Shown here in pieces: positions 11,585 to 22,187 of a DNA stretch of 64,000 nucleotides (within the stretch, counting starts at the first letter, position 1; each line of letters starts with the position of its first letter). The position numbers and the translations under genes were made by a program. The notes under the pieces are model-generated. The model ran no database searches. It was given only the letters and a program-made list of their open reading frames with translations, and was not told where the DNA came from. This DNA is from Agarophyton chilense (taxonomy: Eukaryota > Rhodophyta > Florideophyceae > Gracilariales > Gracilariaceae): NCBI GenBank assembly GCA_030374765.1, contig JARGXX010000138.1, forward strand, positions 806,001 to 870,000, written 5' to 3'.

Positions 11585-11663
11585 TGAGCATCATGTAACT
11601 CCTTCGTCATAGGACATATATCCTATGACGAAGGAATTACTTGATGAAAGTTCATGATGCTCA
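11585..11663. repeat. Long two-part palindrome
   Basis: Outer arms TGAGCATCATG (11585-11595) and its exact complement at 11653-11663 enclose an inner perfect 15-bp inverted repeat (TCCTTCGTCATAGGA, 11600-11614; complement 11621-11635) with a 6-base centre, CATATA. A GTAA/TTAC pair extends the inner stem with one mismatch. It could be a tiny foldback element or a cruciform-forming site. Confidence 0.75.
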
Positions 11664-12158
11664 TAGACGTTGATCATCATTAGCAGAAAAGGTCCCCAAA
11701 TTCAAAATGCCCGCGTGCTTGGGCTTTCTGGTTCTGCGTACAAACCCAGATCCCATGGATGCCTGTATAAGAGTTGTTTCATACGCTTCTGGTCAAAGGC
11801 ATGACCAATTAATCGAATTATTCGGCTCAATGTAAACAATCTGTTCAAGCCACTAAGTACGAGAACTTCAATAACCTTTGAATCCCTGTATTTGCCCACC
11901 CCCTTGAGCCATTTCAACAGAGGTTTGAAAACGAAAAGAGCTTCCTTTACATTCCTACATTTCCCGATTGCTTACCTCGTGGCAGAGGGCGGCCTGTCGA
12001 CCTTTTCCGGATAACTCGTTCAACTTTTCGCTTTGCTCTTCGAGACTCTCTTCTATTAGTTTCCTCAATTAGAATATCGGCTTCTGATGTTTGTTCGTCT
12101 ATCTTTTCGGTAAGCTGACCTTCTTTGTGGCTGGACGCCTTAGACCCCAGTTCTTCGC

Positions 12159-13400
12159 CTACTTCGGCCCCTTTTCTTCATATGCATTGTCATCATCGTT
12201 GAGGGACCTGGTCGCAAAAGATGAGGCCGAAGACCGACTACTTCTGCCACTTTCAGTTTCCACAAAGTGTATCTCTGACTCTGCTTTGTCAGAGGTCTGT
12301 GCCTCCTGACTAATGTCAAAACTGTAAGCCAGATCGTCTATCGGCACCTCTTCAGAAGCTGAGTCTTTCGGAATTTCGGCCAAGAGTTCCGTGGGATGTC
12401 GTGTTCGTGCTAGATTTACTGGTTTAGGCCATTGCTTTCGCTTGGGGGCATTACTTAGACCTTCTTTGCACGCTATCTCATGACCTTGCACTTGATGTTA
12501 AGTATCCGGCGTGAAGTTCTCATTCAGGGTGTATTCTATTTGCTTAGCATCAGCTTCCTTGGAATTAAATCAGTATCAGAGCACTTCAACGGATTCAATT
12601 GTCTCTTTTGTATTACCCTTGTTCTCTGAGAAAGTGTTCTCGCGACTTCTATGGATGGCTGAACTTTGAACTTTGGCAAATCGTTCACTTTCTCTTACAG
12701 ATTTCTCTCTGAAAGTCCTAATAGATGTTTCAGATTTGCCCAGTTTAGATTCTGTCTCCTTCCTACACCCATGAAGTGAGTCACATTTGTCTTGTGTGTC
12801 ATCAAGAACTCATGTTACGAATTCTGATAGTGTTGAGAGAGGTGTTATGAGAATTGCGCAGCTTTTCTTTTTCGCTCTCGGCCCTGAGTATCTTCTATTT
12901 AATTTCTTCCTCCATGTCAGCACGTGTCCGTGTTTTAGTGCCATGCAACTCGCCCAGAGCTTTCCAGACAGAGTCACCATGGCTATTAATACGCCCAGCA
13001 ACGGTCTCGCATTTCGTTCGCCTTTCCCCAATTCTGCCACGGGTTTCTGCGATAAGTGTATCGACTATATCAGAAAGCTTTTGGACATTAAGTTGCTCAT
13101 TGTAGAACTCCAACTGACTCCTTCGTACTGAATTCTCATCCGTCGAACTTCGTAGATGATCAAAGATTTGCTTCACTGCACGGGGAGTGATACCAGCATT
13201 TTCAGCGAGGCGACGTTCAGCTACATCTTTCATCTCAGCATCCCGGCGTTCTTCTATAGTATGTGTCTTTCCAGTTTCAGTTTTGCCAAAGGCAAAGACT
13301 GTGCACTTGTATCCTTCCAAGACCTGGTCAATAATGGGCTCGAAAAAACCCTCGTATACTTCAGTCTGTGTTCCTGTGTCGCATTCACTTCGTAGGCATG
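12159..13400 (-). pseudogene. Kinesin-5 (BimC) fragment: motor P-loop region joined to tail
   Basis: Minus strand. The motor begins with TQTEVYEGFFEPIIDQVLEG and KCTVFAFGKTETGKTHT, the kinesin P-loop with two damaged positions (GQTGTGKT expected), then AGITPRAVKQIFD and LEFYNEQ. The rest of the motor is missing. The tail segment at 12491-12159 has APKRKQWPKPVNLARTRHPTELL, read here as the BimC-box pattern of kinesin-5 tails (basic-aromatic-Pro, RT, LL). An internal deletion and broken frames make it a pseudogene. It lies between the two ATP-citrate lyase pieces on the same strand. The intact protein is a mitotic plus-end motor that slides spindle microtubules. Confidence 0.65.
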
Positions 13401-13418
13401 ATTTTACGTGAAAGTTTT

Positions 13419-13430
13419 CTTACCTGATGC
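13419..13430 (-). other. Retained 5' splice site in the ATP-citrate lyase fragment
   Basis: On the minus strand the reading GCATCAG meets GTAAGAAAAC, with exon end at 13424 and intron start at 13423, a perfect CAG/GTAAG donor. The conserved protein similarity stops here, as expected at an exon end. Confidence 0.55.
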
Positions 13431-14572
13431 AATTCCCGGCATCGTACGTGTTTTGTGCTGTAGCGTAGGAGCGCGTTCCTGGCTTCAGCTCTTTCGTTTG
13501 CTTCACCAATCTTCACACCAGCATGTCCAAACTGCACTTTGGCGGCATTGAACCACTAAACACAGAGGCCGCTCACCCATACAACAAACGGCTTGGTAAT
13601 TCGGCCACTTTGTAAAGCTTCAACAACTCCATATTCACCGGTTCGACCAAGCTCTCCGAGAAGCACGATCAATTTCACTTGTAGGATTGACTGTAAACGA
13701 AAGATATGATCTGAAAGACCAGATTCCGCATGTGTATCACAACTAACTGCAAAGCCTTCGTAAAGACCGTCGGTAATTCGCGCTAGAGCATAGTACATTT
13801 CATTTGACATCCTTCCCAACTTGGAAACAAAGCAGACACTTCCATGCCGATGAAACTTGCAAATGATAATGTTCTCTACAGTACCAGTGATATCACCGAT
13901 CGTAAACGCACAGGCTTCAACACCTCCAACGGTGGTCGGGCCGATCATGACCTTTCCAGTTTTGTTCTCATAGGAGATCTGTTTCTTGGTATCACGCTCA
14001 GGTACACCTTCCCAAATGATTTCAATCGTTCTAATCGTAGCTTGCTTCAGAGAATTGTAAGAACTCTGATACGCATATCGACAAGACGCAAAGATAATGT
14101 AGACATCTGACTTTCGATGTGTAGCGCATGGAACAGCAGACTACCTGGCGTCGCTTTTCAACATGCATTCGAACGATGTTGTATTTGTACATCTGTCATC
14201 CCCCCCGTCGTGTTAGGAACAACAAACACTCCCAGTCTCAAACAAGCCTTCCCCATTCCAGAACGTCATTTGCAGCAATCCGAAGAGCAAGAAACATTGG
14301 TGCCACGCATATCAGAACTGGTTTCAATGTCAAACAAAATATCTGATGCAGTGCTTCTGAGTAGGAATCTCTTACATCTGCAACGTTTGACGACAATTCA
14401 AACTTAAACAGTCTACCACTATGTCTTTTGGATATGTTAAATTGCGGAAATTCGTCTTGGTCCGAAGAGCTTGGCAAGCACAAGCGCTTTCATCTTGTCT
14501 GCATGGACGACCAAATTGAAACACAAACCAAACCATAACTAGTGCAGCTTGGGTACAAAGGTACTCCGGCAT

Positions 14573-14981
14573 TTACTGCATTGTGAAATAGAAAAATTCA
14601 TCATCGCCAAGAAAGAGCAAAAAGGAGAACATGTAGTCGTGCCCCATTAGAATATCGCAGAGGACAGGGCACAAGAGGGAAGCGCCCAGAACAAACAGAA
14701 TGTTGAAAGAGGAGCGTAAGTGTTCAAACTCATGATTAGGCGCACCAAGCACGAGAGCTCTCCTTAAACCTTTCTCTTCGACAATGTCCACTAATGCCTC
14801 TCTCTTTAAAGAGACCGTATCAACAGTAGTTCCGGCGGAACAAGAAATGCTGTCCTCCGACTGCTCTTCCTTGAAGCATGAGTACCAGACCTTAACGTCT
14901 TCGTTTCGCTGACTAATCTGGTCACATGAGATTTTTTTCCCTCTTCCTTCAATGATTTCAACGCAAAAATCGGGAAGCTTC
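14573..14981 (-). pseudogene. Harbinger transposase, C-terminal part (3' of the Copia-2 insertion)
   Basis: Continues the reading frame that is cut at 20383. Across the insertion the protein runs GLCTK then LPDFCVEIIEG, matching the usual DDE_Tnp_4 ending (C-x-K-LHNFCID). The frame then stays open to a stop at 14573, through a Lys/Glu/Ser-rich stretch and a hydrophobic end of no recognised function. The gcttc duplication at 14977-14981 marks the break. Confidence 0.65.
14977..14981. repeat. Target-site duplication of Copia-2 (left)
   Basis: gcttc, repeated exactly at 20383-20387 on the other side of the element. Five bases is the usual staggered cut of LTR-retrotransposon integrases. Confidence 0.9.
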
Positions 14982-15211
14982 TAAGTATTGAGCGGGGAAA
15001 CAACTGTAGCTATGGTTCTTAGACAACTCGGGTGCGCCGGCCTTCGTGTAGCCAGATGACCTGCTGAGTCACCTCGCTGTGTTTATGTAGACAATAAAAA
15101 ATGCTCATGTAAATGCACTAACTACGAATGCAAATCAGAACTGGCGTCAGAGAACGTGAGTGCTCGCGTGCACATTACATGGCATCCTGTCACTAGCTGT
15201 CGACATTCATA
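14982..15211 (-). repeat. Copia-2 3' LTR
   Basis: 230 bp; on the minus strand it begins TATGAATGTCGACAGC and ends CAATACTTA. Pairs with 20153-20382. Confidence 0.92.
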
Positions 15212-16924
15212 TCAATCTCCTTTCTTGCTAGCCGAAGTGTTTCTCAGAGCTCTTTGTCTCAGCAACAGCCTCGAAGTCAATACCCAACCAACCACAATAG
15301 ATAGTGAGCAGCAGCGCTTCGGTTGGGCAGCCTTCCTTCTTGGTCAGAGGGTCAGCGACGTTTTTAGAACCTGGGATCCATGAGATGGACTCAACGCTGC
15401 CAGTCTTAAATCCTAACCGGATGCTGCTTACGTCACCCCTTATCGACTTGTCCACAGAACTTATCTGCGTCAACATAGACGTAAATAAAACTTTAGAGTG
15501 CACCAGAATGTGAAGCTTTACCTCGAAGTTCAGCAGCTCAGTATAGGCACTGCGCAAGTTCTTGCCCTCAAATCGATCCCTACACCTGCGGCGAATATTT
15601 CAGCCGCAGGTACGCTTTACACAGGTAGCTTGGCCTTGTGAGAGATATACGACAAAACGTGATAGATAGCATCCTTCTTCATGGCACCAATAAGCAAACC
15701 AGTTACAAAGCCGATTTGACCGACGTCGTCAATGCGAGAGGCATCAGAAAAAACTAGCACGCTCAGCTTGTAGTGGCGCTTGTTAGCAGGGCGAGGGTAT
15801 GCGGTCACAATACCCAGCTTTTTCAGCCTGCGAACAGTAGTCAATTGTTCCACGATGTGCGACACTCGGAGATCGGAGGCTTTCTGCTGTAGGTGACTAC
15901 TGTGCAATAAACACAGTGGAAAGGCAGCTGTTCCAATCCAACTCAACGAGATGTTGATGGATGCAAACGCAGGTTTCTCGATCTTGTTCATGCACTGATC
16001 GGAGTCTTTGCGGCGCATGCGGGTGATTGGGTGTTACATGATATTGTTAATCTTATCTTCAGCGTTGGTTTTGATGGATGAGTCTTCATGCTGAATGGTG
16101 TTCATGCCGAAAGACCTCAGCTTTCGTAGACCATTGTTGACCACACCGAACTTAAAGCGATCGTTGAATGCAATTAAAAAATCGTTGCGCGCGACCATCG
16201 GCGCCGTATACTTTGAGGTCGTTCACAATCTTGGCTACAAATAGCACAAGTTTGCCATCAGCCTTCTGATAAAAAGTCGCAAAATATTACTGCACTGTAT
16301 CACATTGATGATCTTCATTACCTCGTTCGATGCGTGCTGCCACTTCTCGTTGGAGTTCAACAGATGGTAGGCAGCCGCAAGAAGGAGCCAGACGTGCGTT
16401 GAGTTCATCTTACTCTCTTTTGGCGGGCGAGCAGAAACATCGCGCTGTGCTGTGCAAGTTTTGAGAAATGCTGTGGTGACGTTGGCCTTGTAGAGCTCCC
16501 AGCCTTGCAGAGAAGCAATACTCTCTAAGATGCGCAAACCTGTGGGCGGGCAGGTTGCATAGTCTTTTGTCAGCATGTCTTTCAGGTCGTTTTCATTTCC
16601 ATGAAGGGCGATCCTGGCCTCCAACTTCAAAGAGCCGTCGTCATTATGCTTCAAGTTATACAGGGTATGGCTGGATATCATGTTGGCGTTAGGTGGGACA
16701 TGGCGACGGAGCCAAGGCTGGGGGGTATTGAGGGAGCTATCTATCTTCTTGGCATATGAATTATATACCGGATACTGCTCAAAGCTCTGAGCCTGATGCT
16801 GGAGGATTGCCTTGTCGCCAAAAAAGTGAAGCATTTGCTTGAGCACGAAAGCTTCTTGACTTACTATAGATAGTAGCACTGTAGTTGTCACTCAGCTGGC
16901 GAGAATGGCACTAGAAAAATTCCA

Positions 16925-17090
16925 AATCTCCCTGGACATGTCGAGCACTTTCTTGCCGCCGTCGTCATAGTGCAAATTGACGAGCTCGTCGTCCGCGAAA
17001 GAATGCAAGGTGCCGGGATATTACTGGTCGTCTAACGGCCAGAAGATTTCTACTCTGTCACTTATGATGGCAGTGATATCGTCATCTACT
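16925..17090 (-). other. Tudor-like domain segment in Copia-2
   Basis: Minus-strand reading: SDRVEIFWPLDDQ, a stop (TAA), YPGTLHSFADD, then LHYDDGG and VLDMSREIWNF. This is the Tudor signature (hydrophobic core with FWPLD, Y-x-G, YDDG, E-x-W). The stop sits where a second Tyr is expected (TAT or TAC to TAA). Located between integrase and RT, the same place as in Copia-1. Confidence 0.65.
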
Positions 17091-17539
17091 GCATCTGTGC
17101 CAAAATCAGTGTCGGAAACCGCAATGTCAGGAGTGGATTCGGCGTTGTTGTAACGCAATGACTGTTGGGTCAGCGTACGGGTCGCGACCGGTGTTAGCGT
17201 GGTAGAGCGGGTCCTAACGTTGGAATCTTTGACGGTGGTACTCCAAGAGTACTTGGTGCAATGGCCTGGCGTTTACTGCGTAGTCCTACAGGTTGGAGCT
17301 ACGGAGACGATGGCTTGAAGACCAAAAGGTGGAGCTAATATACCAAAGGGGGATATTTAGTATCCTAACGGTGCCTACCGTACTCTAAGGGAGAAGCGTC
17401 ACTCGAGCCAAGTAAATAGTACAGGCGAGGCGCTGAGATCTCCCTTGAACTGTACTGTTAATCTATTACACTAATTAAAATAAATAAATAATCTACATGA
17501 GTCCACCTGAGGTCGACTCGTACACGTGTCACCTGCAAG

Positions 17540-17737
17540 ATTCTTCGGGGCCCGGCAGCTTACCGGGCTCAACCATTATTATCGCTCCTTCACATATCTC
17601 CCTCCTTAGGATTCGACCGTCACGGCGAAGTCCAAATTGCCTCACATCTTCTTGGGGGTCTAGCCCTGTAAGCTGCCGAGCCCGATCCTTCGGGGCTCGG
17701 CAGCTTACAGGGCGCAACCGTTATCATCGCTCCTTCA
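17540..17737. repeat. Direct and inverted repeats inside Copia-2
   Basis: A perfect 21-bp inverted repeat (17663-17683 and 17693-17713, 9-base centre; arm starts GCCCTGTAAGCTGCCGAG). The right arm is also part of a ~50-bp direct repeat with 17546-17595 (both copies run ..GGCAGCTTAC.GGGC..CAACC..TTAT.ATCGCTCCTTCACA). The block falls in the spacer between integrase and the Tudor segment. Confidence 0.75.
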
Positions 17738-20133
17738 CAGTTTTCATTGGACTCTTGGGGCTTTTCGATTTCATTCATGTCGTCCAGAGCATCAATACCG
17801 TCTTGCACAAGCATTGCGAAGCTCGTGTCAGGGATTGCCATGCGCGTATCCTCAAACGCGGCTTTCAATTCCCTGCCAGCTTAGCTAGTCACAGTGACAA
17901 TGAGGCTGTCGGCGTTGATCGATGTCACAGTCTGGGGGAGCGACCATCGTCCGCGCTTCTCAACTTCCGGTTTGACATACACTTCGACGAGGTCACCGGC
18001 GATTAATGGTATGTCCTTGATAGCTTTTGACTTAAAGGATGAGCTGTATCTTGCAACGGGCGATAAACAGTTCGCGGGCTTCTGGCACGTCTGATGGGAG
18101 CACATTGTCATGTGGCTTGCCATTGATGGGTTTGGTGAAGCCTTTTGCCATCTTGAATGCTGACATGATGTCATTGCCATAAAATTCATTGCTTATAGTT
18201 ACAGCCATGTACGCAGAGCGGTCGGCGTTGAAGTCTGCACCGGCTGCCGACTTGAGCCTCAAGAAAACACTGCCAATGATATTATTCTTTGGCTCAATTG
18301 CGTTTTTAGCATGACGACGGGGCGGCCCGGCATGGAGCGGGATGTGAAGCTGCTTGCAATGATCTCGTAATGCTCCAAGGAGAACCGCTTTGTCTCCTCT
18401 GATGGCTTGTGGGTGCCAGAATTCAGCCACCCAACATGCCTCGAACTCGGTAATTGCCTCCTGCATAGACACGGACTTGACCACGTGGGCAGTGGAGTAG
18501 CGAGACACATTGTCCATTGAATGTAACACGTGAAATTGATCCAGAAACAAGTGATCAATGCATACGACGTTGTTGAATGCCGTGTTCAATAAGCTGATCG
18601 ATACCTTCCTTGTTGAAGGTGGAACGGCAGTAGACCGACAGGCTGTGCAATCGTTCAACATGTCTGCCACATACTAGGCGACAGTGCGGTTCCATAGATT
18701 TTTACGCTGTAGCAACAGCTTAACGTCCGAAAAATAGGCGTGGCCACAAATATGTGTGTGCACCTTGTCAATGATAGCCTTCAAATCGGCCCACGGTGAC
18801 TTCTCGAGCGTAACGGCGGACAGACAGTAGTGCGTAGATCCAAGGTATCGTTTGGATGATGAGAAGCGTTCTACAGGGATATAAGATAGAAAGCTCTCAT
18901 CAACGATTGCTAGAGAATCGTTCGCGCCGTTAGCATTGAAGCACAGATTTTGCGCATAGAACTATCGAGCCAAGTATGCGGCGCTGGGGGCTGGCATGGG
19001 CACCCAGGCCATATTGTAACCTGGTATGGACGTTAAGCAATGCAGGAACTGATTTAAGTGGAGTGTCGGGAGCGAATCCGAGTTCGATAGACAAGAGATG
19101 CCGCTCGATTTGTCCGATAGAACTGTACAGTGCGCCGTCATCTAGAGGAGGACCAAGACGGGCAAGCAAGGGATTTGCAGAGACAGCTGCCGTCGAACTG
19201 GTCAGGGTGTCACAGTTTGATGATACAGCCTTCTTCGGGGCATCATTCTGCTGTACAGACGTTTTCGGCGGCGACGTGTTCTGGAACGAAGCCGGAGAGT
19301 CAAGGAAGCGTACATACGATGGTAAGGAACCATCCGGGATGTAGTTCCTTTTCCAGTGACCAACTTTCCGCAAATGTCACAAGGATAGCGCATGGACAGC
19401 GGTGTACCCTTTTTGCGACGGTCAGGGCGGTTTTGGTTGCGCGGCGGGAGCTGTACTGAATTGGCAGCGATCGGAAGCGGTTTCGGGGAGCGGGTAGAGT
19501 GTGCACGAGAGACATCATCACACTGGCGAAAGACAGACGCGATTTTCTCAAAAGACACTGTGTTGAGGGAACCCGTCGTCGTCGCCGCAGCAGTCAAGGT
19601 GCTATTCGTTGATGTCGCCGCAAGCACCGAGACACGCTGTTCATTGTCGACAGCTGAGTTGGGCAAAAGCATGAAGGCTGTCAGCGACTCGGGCAACTTG
19701 GCGGATACAGATTGGGCGATAAACTTAGACGCCTGTGCATCGAATCTAAGCTAGAAAGTGCGGAAAGTTTCATTACCCGGGCGCTTCACGTTCAGAGGCG
19801 TGATAAAGTTCCCATAAAACTCACCAACAACAGACAGCAAATCTCTCTTATTGATGGGTTTTAAGATCTTGTCGGCTCCTCCATCTGAAGCAACATCTTC
19901 GTCACTGATCGTAGAACACATATCTCGAGCCCTTCCATACAGCTTGCTCTTCAAAACTATGCCGCAAAGAGACAATTCTATCTTGTTCGAATTTGAGTCG
20001 GACAATTTCTCGTGAAACGAAGTCCATAGTGCCACCTACTTTGCATAGTCCTTGTTGCCCTTGCCGTTAGTCCACGGGACGTTTTTCAGGTCCCAAGAAA
20101 AGCGCGGATGGCTGGGCGTGCCGAAGGATGAGG

Positions 20134-20152
20134 CTGGTGCTGGGCCCATCAC
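20134..20152 (-). other. Copia-2 primer-binding site (initiator tRNA-Met anticodon arm)
   Basis: Immediately after the 5' LTR the minus strand reads GTGATGGGCCCAGCACC. The complement of the anticodon arm of eukaryotic initiator tRNA-Met (..GTGCTGGGCCCATAAC) is GTTATGGGCCCAGCAC, so 15 of the first 16 bases agree. Priming by the 5' half of cleaved tRNA-iMet is known for Drosophila copia. The ATG in this site is also the gag start codon. Confidence 0.7.
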
Positions 20153-20382
20153 TAAGTATTGAGCGGGGTAACAACTGTAGCTTTGTATCTTAGACAACTC
20201 GGGTGCGCCGGCCTCCGTGTAGTCAGTAGACCTGCTGAGTCATCTTTCTGTGTTTATGTAGACAATAGTAAATGGTCATGTAAATGCACTAACTACGAAT
20301 GCAACTCGGAACGGGCGTCAGAGCACGTGAGTGCTCGCGTGCGCATTACATGGCATCCTGTCACTAGCTGTCGACATTCATA
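20153..20382 (-). repeat. Copia-2 5' LTR
   Basis: 230 bp, the same length as its partner at 14982-15211; the two differ at about 19 positions. Confidence 0.92.
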
Positions 20383-21314
20383 GCTTCGTACACAAACCAA
20401 TAATACTTGAACTCACCTCTACGTTGTACAAGAGGTTGTTCAGTATACCCCATCGTGCCACAACCATGCCGAACGCTTGCTCCATATACCCACGCATAGA
20501 ACAAAGGTAGTAATTGAAAGCACCCTCCCACCAAAACTGCACCTGCGACATTACAATGGGCGTAAGCAATCTTTCGGGTGCAAACATAGGCCTCATCACC
20601 TACTATCCAAAACTCCGGACGCAGCCTATTATTTTCAAAGAGTCTTCCCAGGATAGGAACAGTATGATCTAAAGCATCATGGCTCAAACCAATATATCGA
20701 ATAAAGACCTCCAAAAAACGATACTAAAAGTCTACTAGCGCTTGTACTGGCAGCGAATAATATCCTTTGCGGCAATAGTAAGCTGCCGCGTTACCACAAC
20801 GAGATTTATTGATTTTGATTGCAATGCCATCAAGAGCCCCAATGCAGCCGTACAGTGATCTTAATTTCTTACGAGAGTACTTAAATCCAAAATCCAAATC
20901 TTGAAGTTCCTCAGCTGTACTTGGAATTCTTGACAGTTTCAGAACCTTCGATAAAACTTCACATTTCTCATGAAATACTGCGTACCGCGTTGATGGAACT
21001 ACCTGAAACCCCAGCAGAATGTCCAAGTATCTTGATCCCGACAGCCTTCTTACAGTTATTGCAAATCGCGTTTGAGAAGATATTGTTAGACGGCCGGATA
21101 ACTGGCTCATTTAGGCATCTTCCTGACGAAATGGCTCAACCATCTCATGTAGCACATCAAATCCTTCCCTCAATGATCGAAAAGCGCGTTTCAACGATCT
21201 TTTATTCAACCTAGAGTCCAATTCTTCGAAGGTGACATTCCGTTGACATTTGTATTGTGCGCAAGTACTCACTTCTGCCTTTCTGGCATATAGTGCCAAC
21301 TTCTGCGTTATCAT
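20383..21314 (-). pseudogene. Harbinger (PIF/Harbinger, DDE_Tnp_4) transposase, N-terminal and catalytic part
   Basis: Minus strand, starting near 21314. An N-terminal helical part (to the TAG at 21111) precedes a second stretch ending with the catalytic signature GCIGALDGIAIKI (first Asp), AAYYCRKGYYSLPVQA, a stop, RFLEVF and the second Asp in IVGDEAY. After a frameshift near 20.6 kb the helix MEQAFGMVVARWGIL, typical of the family, reaches the break at 20383. The protein resumes at 14981. Several stops show it is inactive. Such transposases usually need a Myb-like partner; a candidate is at 10.1-11.1 kb. Terminal inverted repeats of the element were not found. Confidence 0.8.
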
Positions 21315-21383
21315 CGATTCAATACTTAACTATGCAAGAGTTTGATTAGGAAGTGAAAGCAGTCAGTGTAATCAAGAAAGAGA

Positions 21384-21391
21384 TATAAAAG
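21384..21391 (+). promoter_or_regulatory. TATA box of an unidentified transcription unit
   Basis: TATAAAAG, 249 bases upstream of the ATG at 21633 in which Gypsy-2 later landed. A polypyrimidine stretch ending CAG at about 21626 could be a splice acceptor just before that ATG. Confidence 0.4.
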
Positions 21392-21632
21392 CTCGGCTCT
21401 TCGTTTTCTTTCGAATCTCTTAGCAACTTCACCTCCCTGAACATTTTTTACGTCGTTACTAAATCTGAAAAACGTCACTTCTGTCCTCCTTTTCGTAAAC
21501 TTTTCTAAAAACAGTGTATTACTAGCAGTATCAGCTTGCAGAACAAACGATAATTAGAGGTGCTTTGAGGCGTCAGAAAACAGCAAAACTCTTTATAAAA
21601 TTCTTCTTTCTAAGACATTTCCAACAGGTGCC

Positions 21633-21724
21633 ATGTTGGTGATATCAAGTTCTCTGAAGCTCGAGATGGCTCATTTCATTATGAAACTTGTCTTAATTGT
21701 GCCAGCGTCTGTGCAGATTGAAAG
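21633..21724 (+). pseudogene. Short host ORF cut by Gypsy-2 (5' part)
   Basis: ATG frame of about 30 codons running into the gaaag duplication and continuing in frame at 43343 beyond the element. No domain recognised; a different frame of the same stretch also looks protein-like (KFSEARDGSFHYETCLNC), so the true frame is uncertain. Confidence 0.25.
21720..21724. repeat. Target-site duplication of Gypsy-2 (left)
   Basis: gaaag, repeated at 43343-43347. Confidence 0.85.
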
Positions 21725-21948
21725 TTTAACAGAACTCTTTTGTTACCTCAAACGTACATTAATGCTCTATTGTCTGTTTCTAGTACTAGCCTTTTCAGAT
21801 AGAACGTTACTTGTAGTAGACCCGTAACGATGCCTTTATATTAGAAAGCTAACACCACGTAAAGGTTTGAAGAGCAGAGTTCGACAGAGCTCAGCGAGAC
21901 TCTGACGACGATCCCAAAAAAAGGTTCTGTACACACGCCTGTCTTACA
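21725..21948 (+). repeat. Gypsy-2 5' LTR
   Basis: 224 bp; aligns over its whole length to 43122-43342, sharing blocks such as GACAGAGCT and AGACTCTGACGACGATC. Confidence 0.85.
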
Positions 21949-21950
21949 TT

Positions 21951-21965
21951 TGGTAGCATCGCCTC
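21951..21965 (+). other. Gypsy-2 primer-binding site
   Basis: TGGTAGCATCGCCTC, two bases after the LTR. It resembles the yeast-type initiator tRNA-Met primer site (TGGTAGCGCCGC..), so tRNA-iMet 3'-end priming is likely, in contrast to the anticodon-arm priming of the Copia elements. Confidence 0.55.
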
Positions 21966-22187
21966 CCAGTTCCTACTGCTAGGATTTTCTCAATCAAGCT
22001 CAATCGAACAATACCGCTTGCCTGTAGAGCTTTGTTGAGCACTGACTCCATACAAACGAAACCTTTACGTTCGAGCTCTATTCCGCGTAATTCATCGCAG
22101 GCTTCTGAAATATCGCCTCAGACTGAAGATTCTGCGTCATTCTAAGTCCTCTCTACCCATGATTCGCCGGCCCATCGCGCTAACTAC

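Larger units (their letters stand above)
11702..14160 (-). pseudogene. ATP-citrate lyase fragments (N-proximal and C-terminal), interrupted
   Basis: Minus strand. From about 14160 to 13424 the frame reads as the citrate-synthase-like half of ATP-citrate lyase: FASCRYAYQSS, EGVPERDT, then GKVMIGPTTVGGVEA, MSNEMYYALARITDG and QFGHAGVKIGEA. The extreme C-terminus appears at 11917-11702 (LIGHAFDQKRMKQLLYRHPWD). The middle third is absent, and a kinesin-5 fragment lies between. Stops, frameshifts and loss of conserved glycines (SGGMSNEM is LGRMSNEM here) show it is dead. The exon ends at a consensus splice donor (CAG/GTAAG), so this is a genomic fragment, not a retrocopy. The functional enzyme makes cytosolic acetyl-CoA from citrate. 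Confidence 0.75.
15228..20149 (-). pseudogene. Copia-2 gag-pol polyprotein, broken
   Basis: Begins at the ATG at 20149 (MGPAPASS), directly after the LTR and inside the primer site. Order on the minus strand: gag (stop near codon 40, continuing LWTSFHEKL to about 19.4 kb); a damaged zinc knuckle (CDICGK, GHWKRNY); protease (LDDGALYSSIG); integrase, 18.7-18.0 kb (catalytic D, then GDKAV and KNAIE with 32 residues between the second D and the E); the Tudor-like segment at 16.9-17.1 kb; RT, 16.9-16.1 kb (ANVTTAFLKTCTAQRDV); RNase H (DASRIDDVGQ, DAIYHVLS) to the end NVADPLTK and SSEKHFG at 15228. At least ten stops or shifts; no functional product. Confidence 0.88.
14982..20382 (-). mobile_element. 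Copia-2: complete but dead Ty1/copia retrotransposon
   Basis: A 5401-bp element on the minus strand with two 230-bp LTRs, a primer site, a gag-pol frame broken by many stops and frameshifts, and exact 5-bp flanks. The LTRs differ at about 19 of 230 positions by eye (8%), so the insertion is old but younger than Gypsy-2. It interrupts a Harbinger transposase gene. Same family as Copia-1: similar LTR start (TATGAATGT), same polyprotein order, same Tudor-like insert and integrase spacing. Confidence 0.93.

Noticed and set aside
17663-17713. Hairpin read as a transcription terminator
   Set aside because: Inside a dead Copia element in a eukaryote, with no T-run; more likely a rearrangement.
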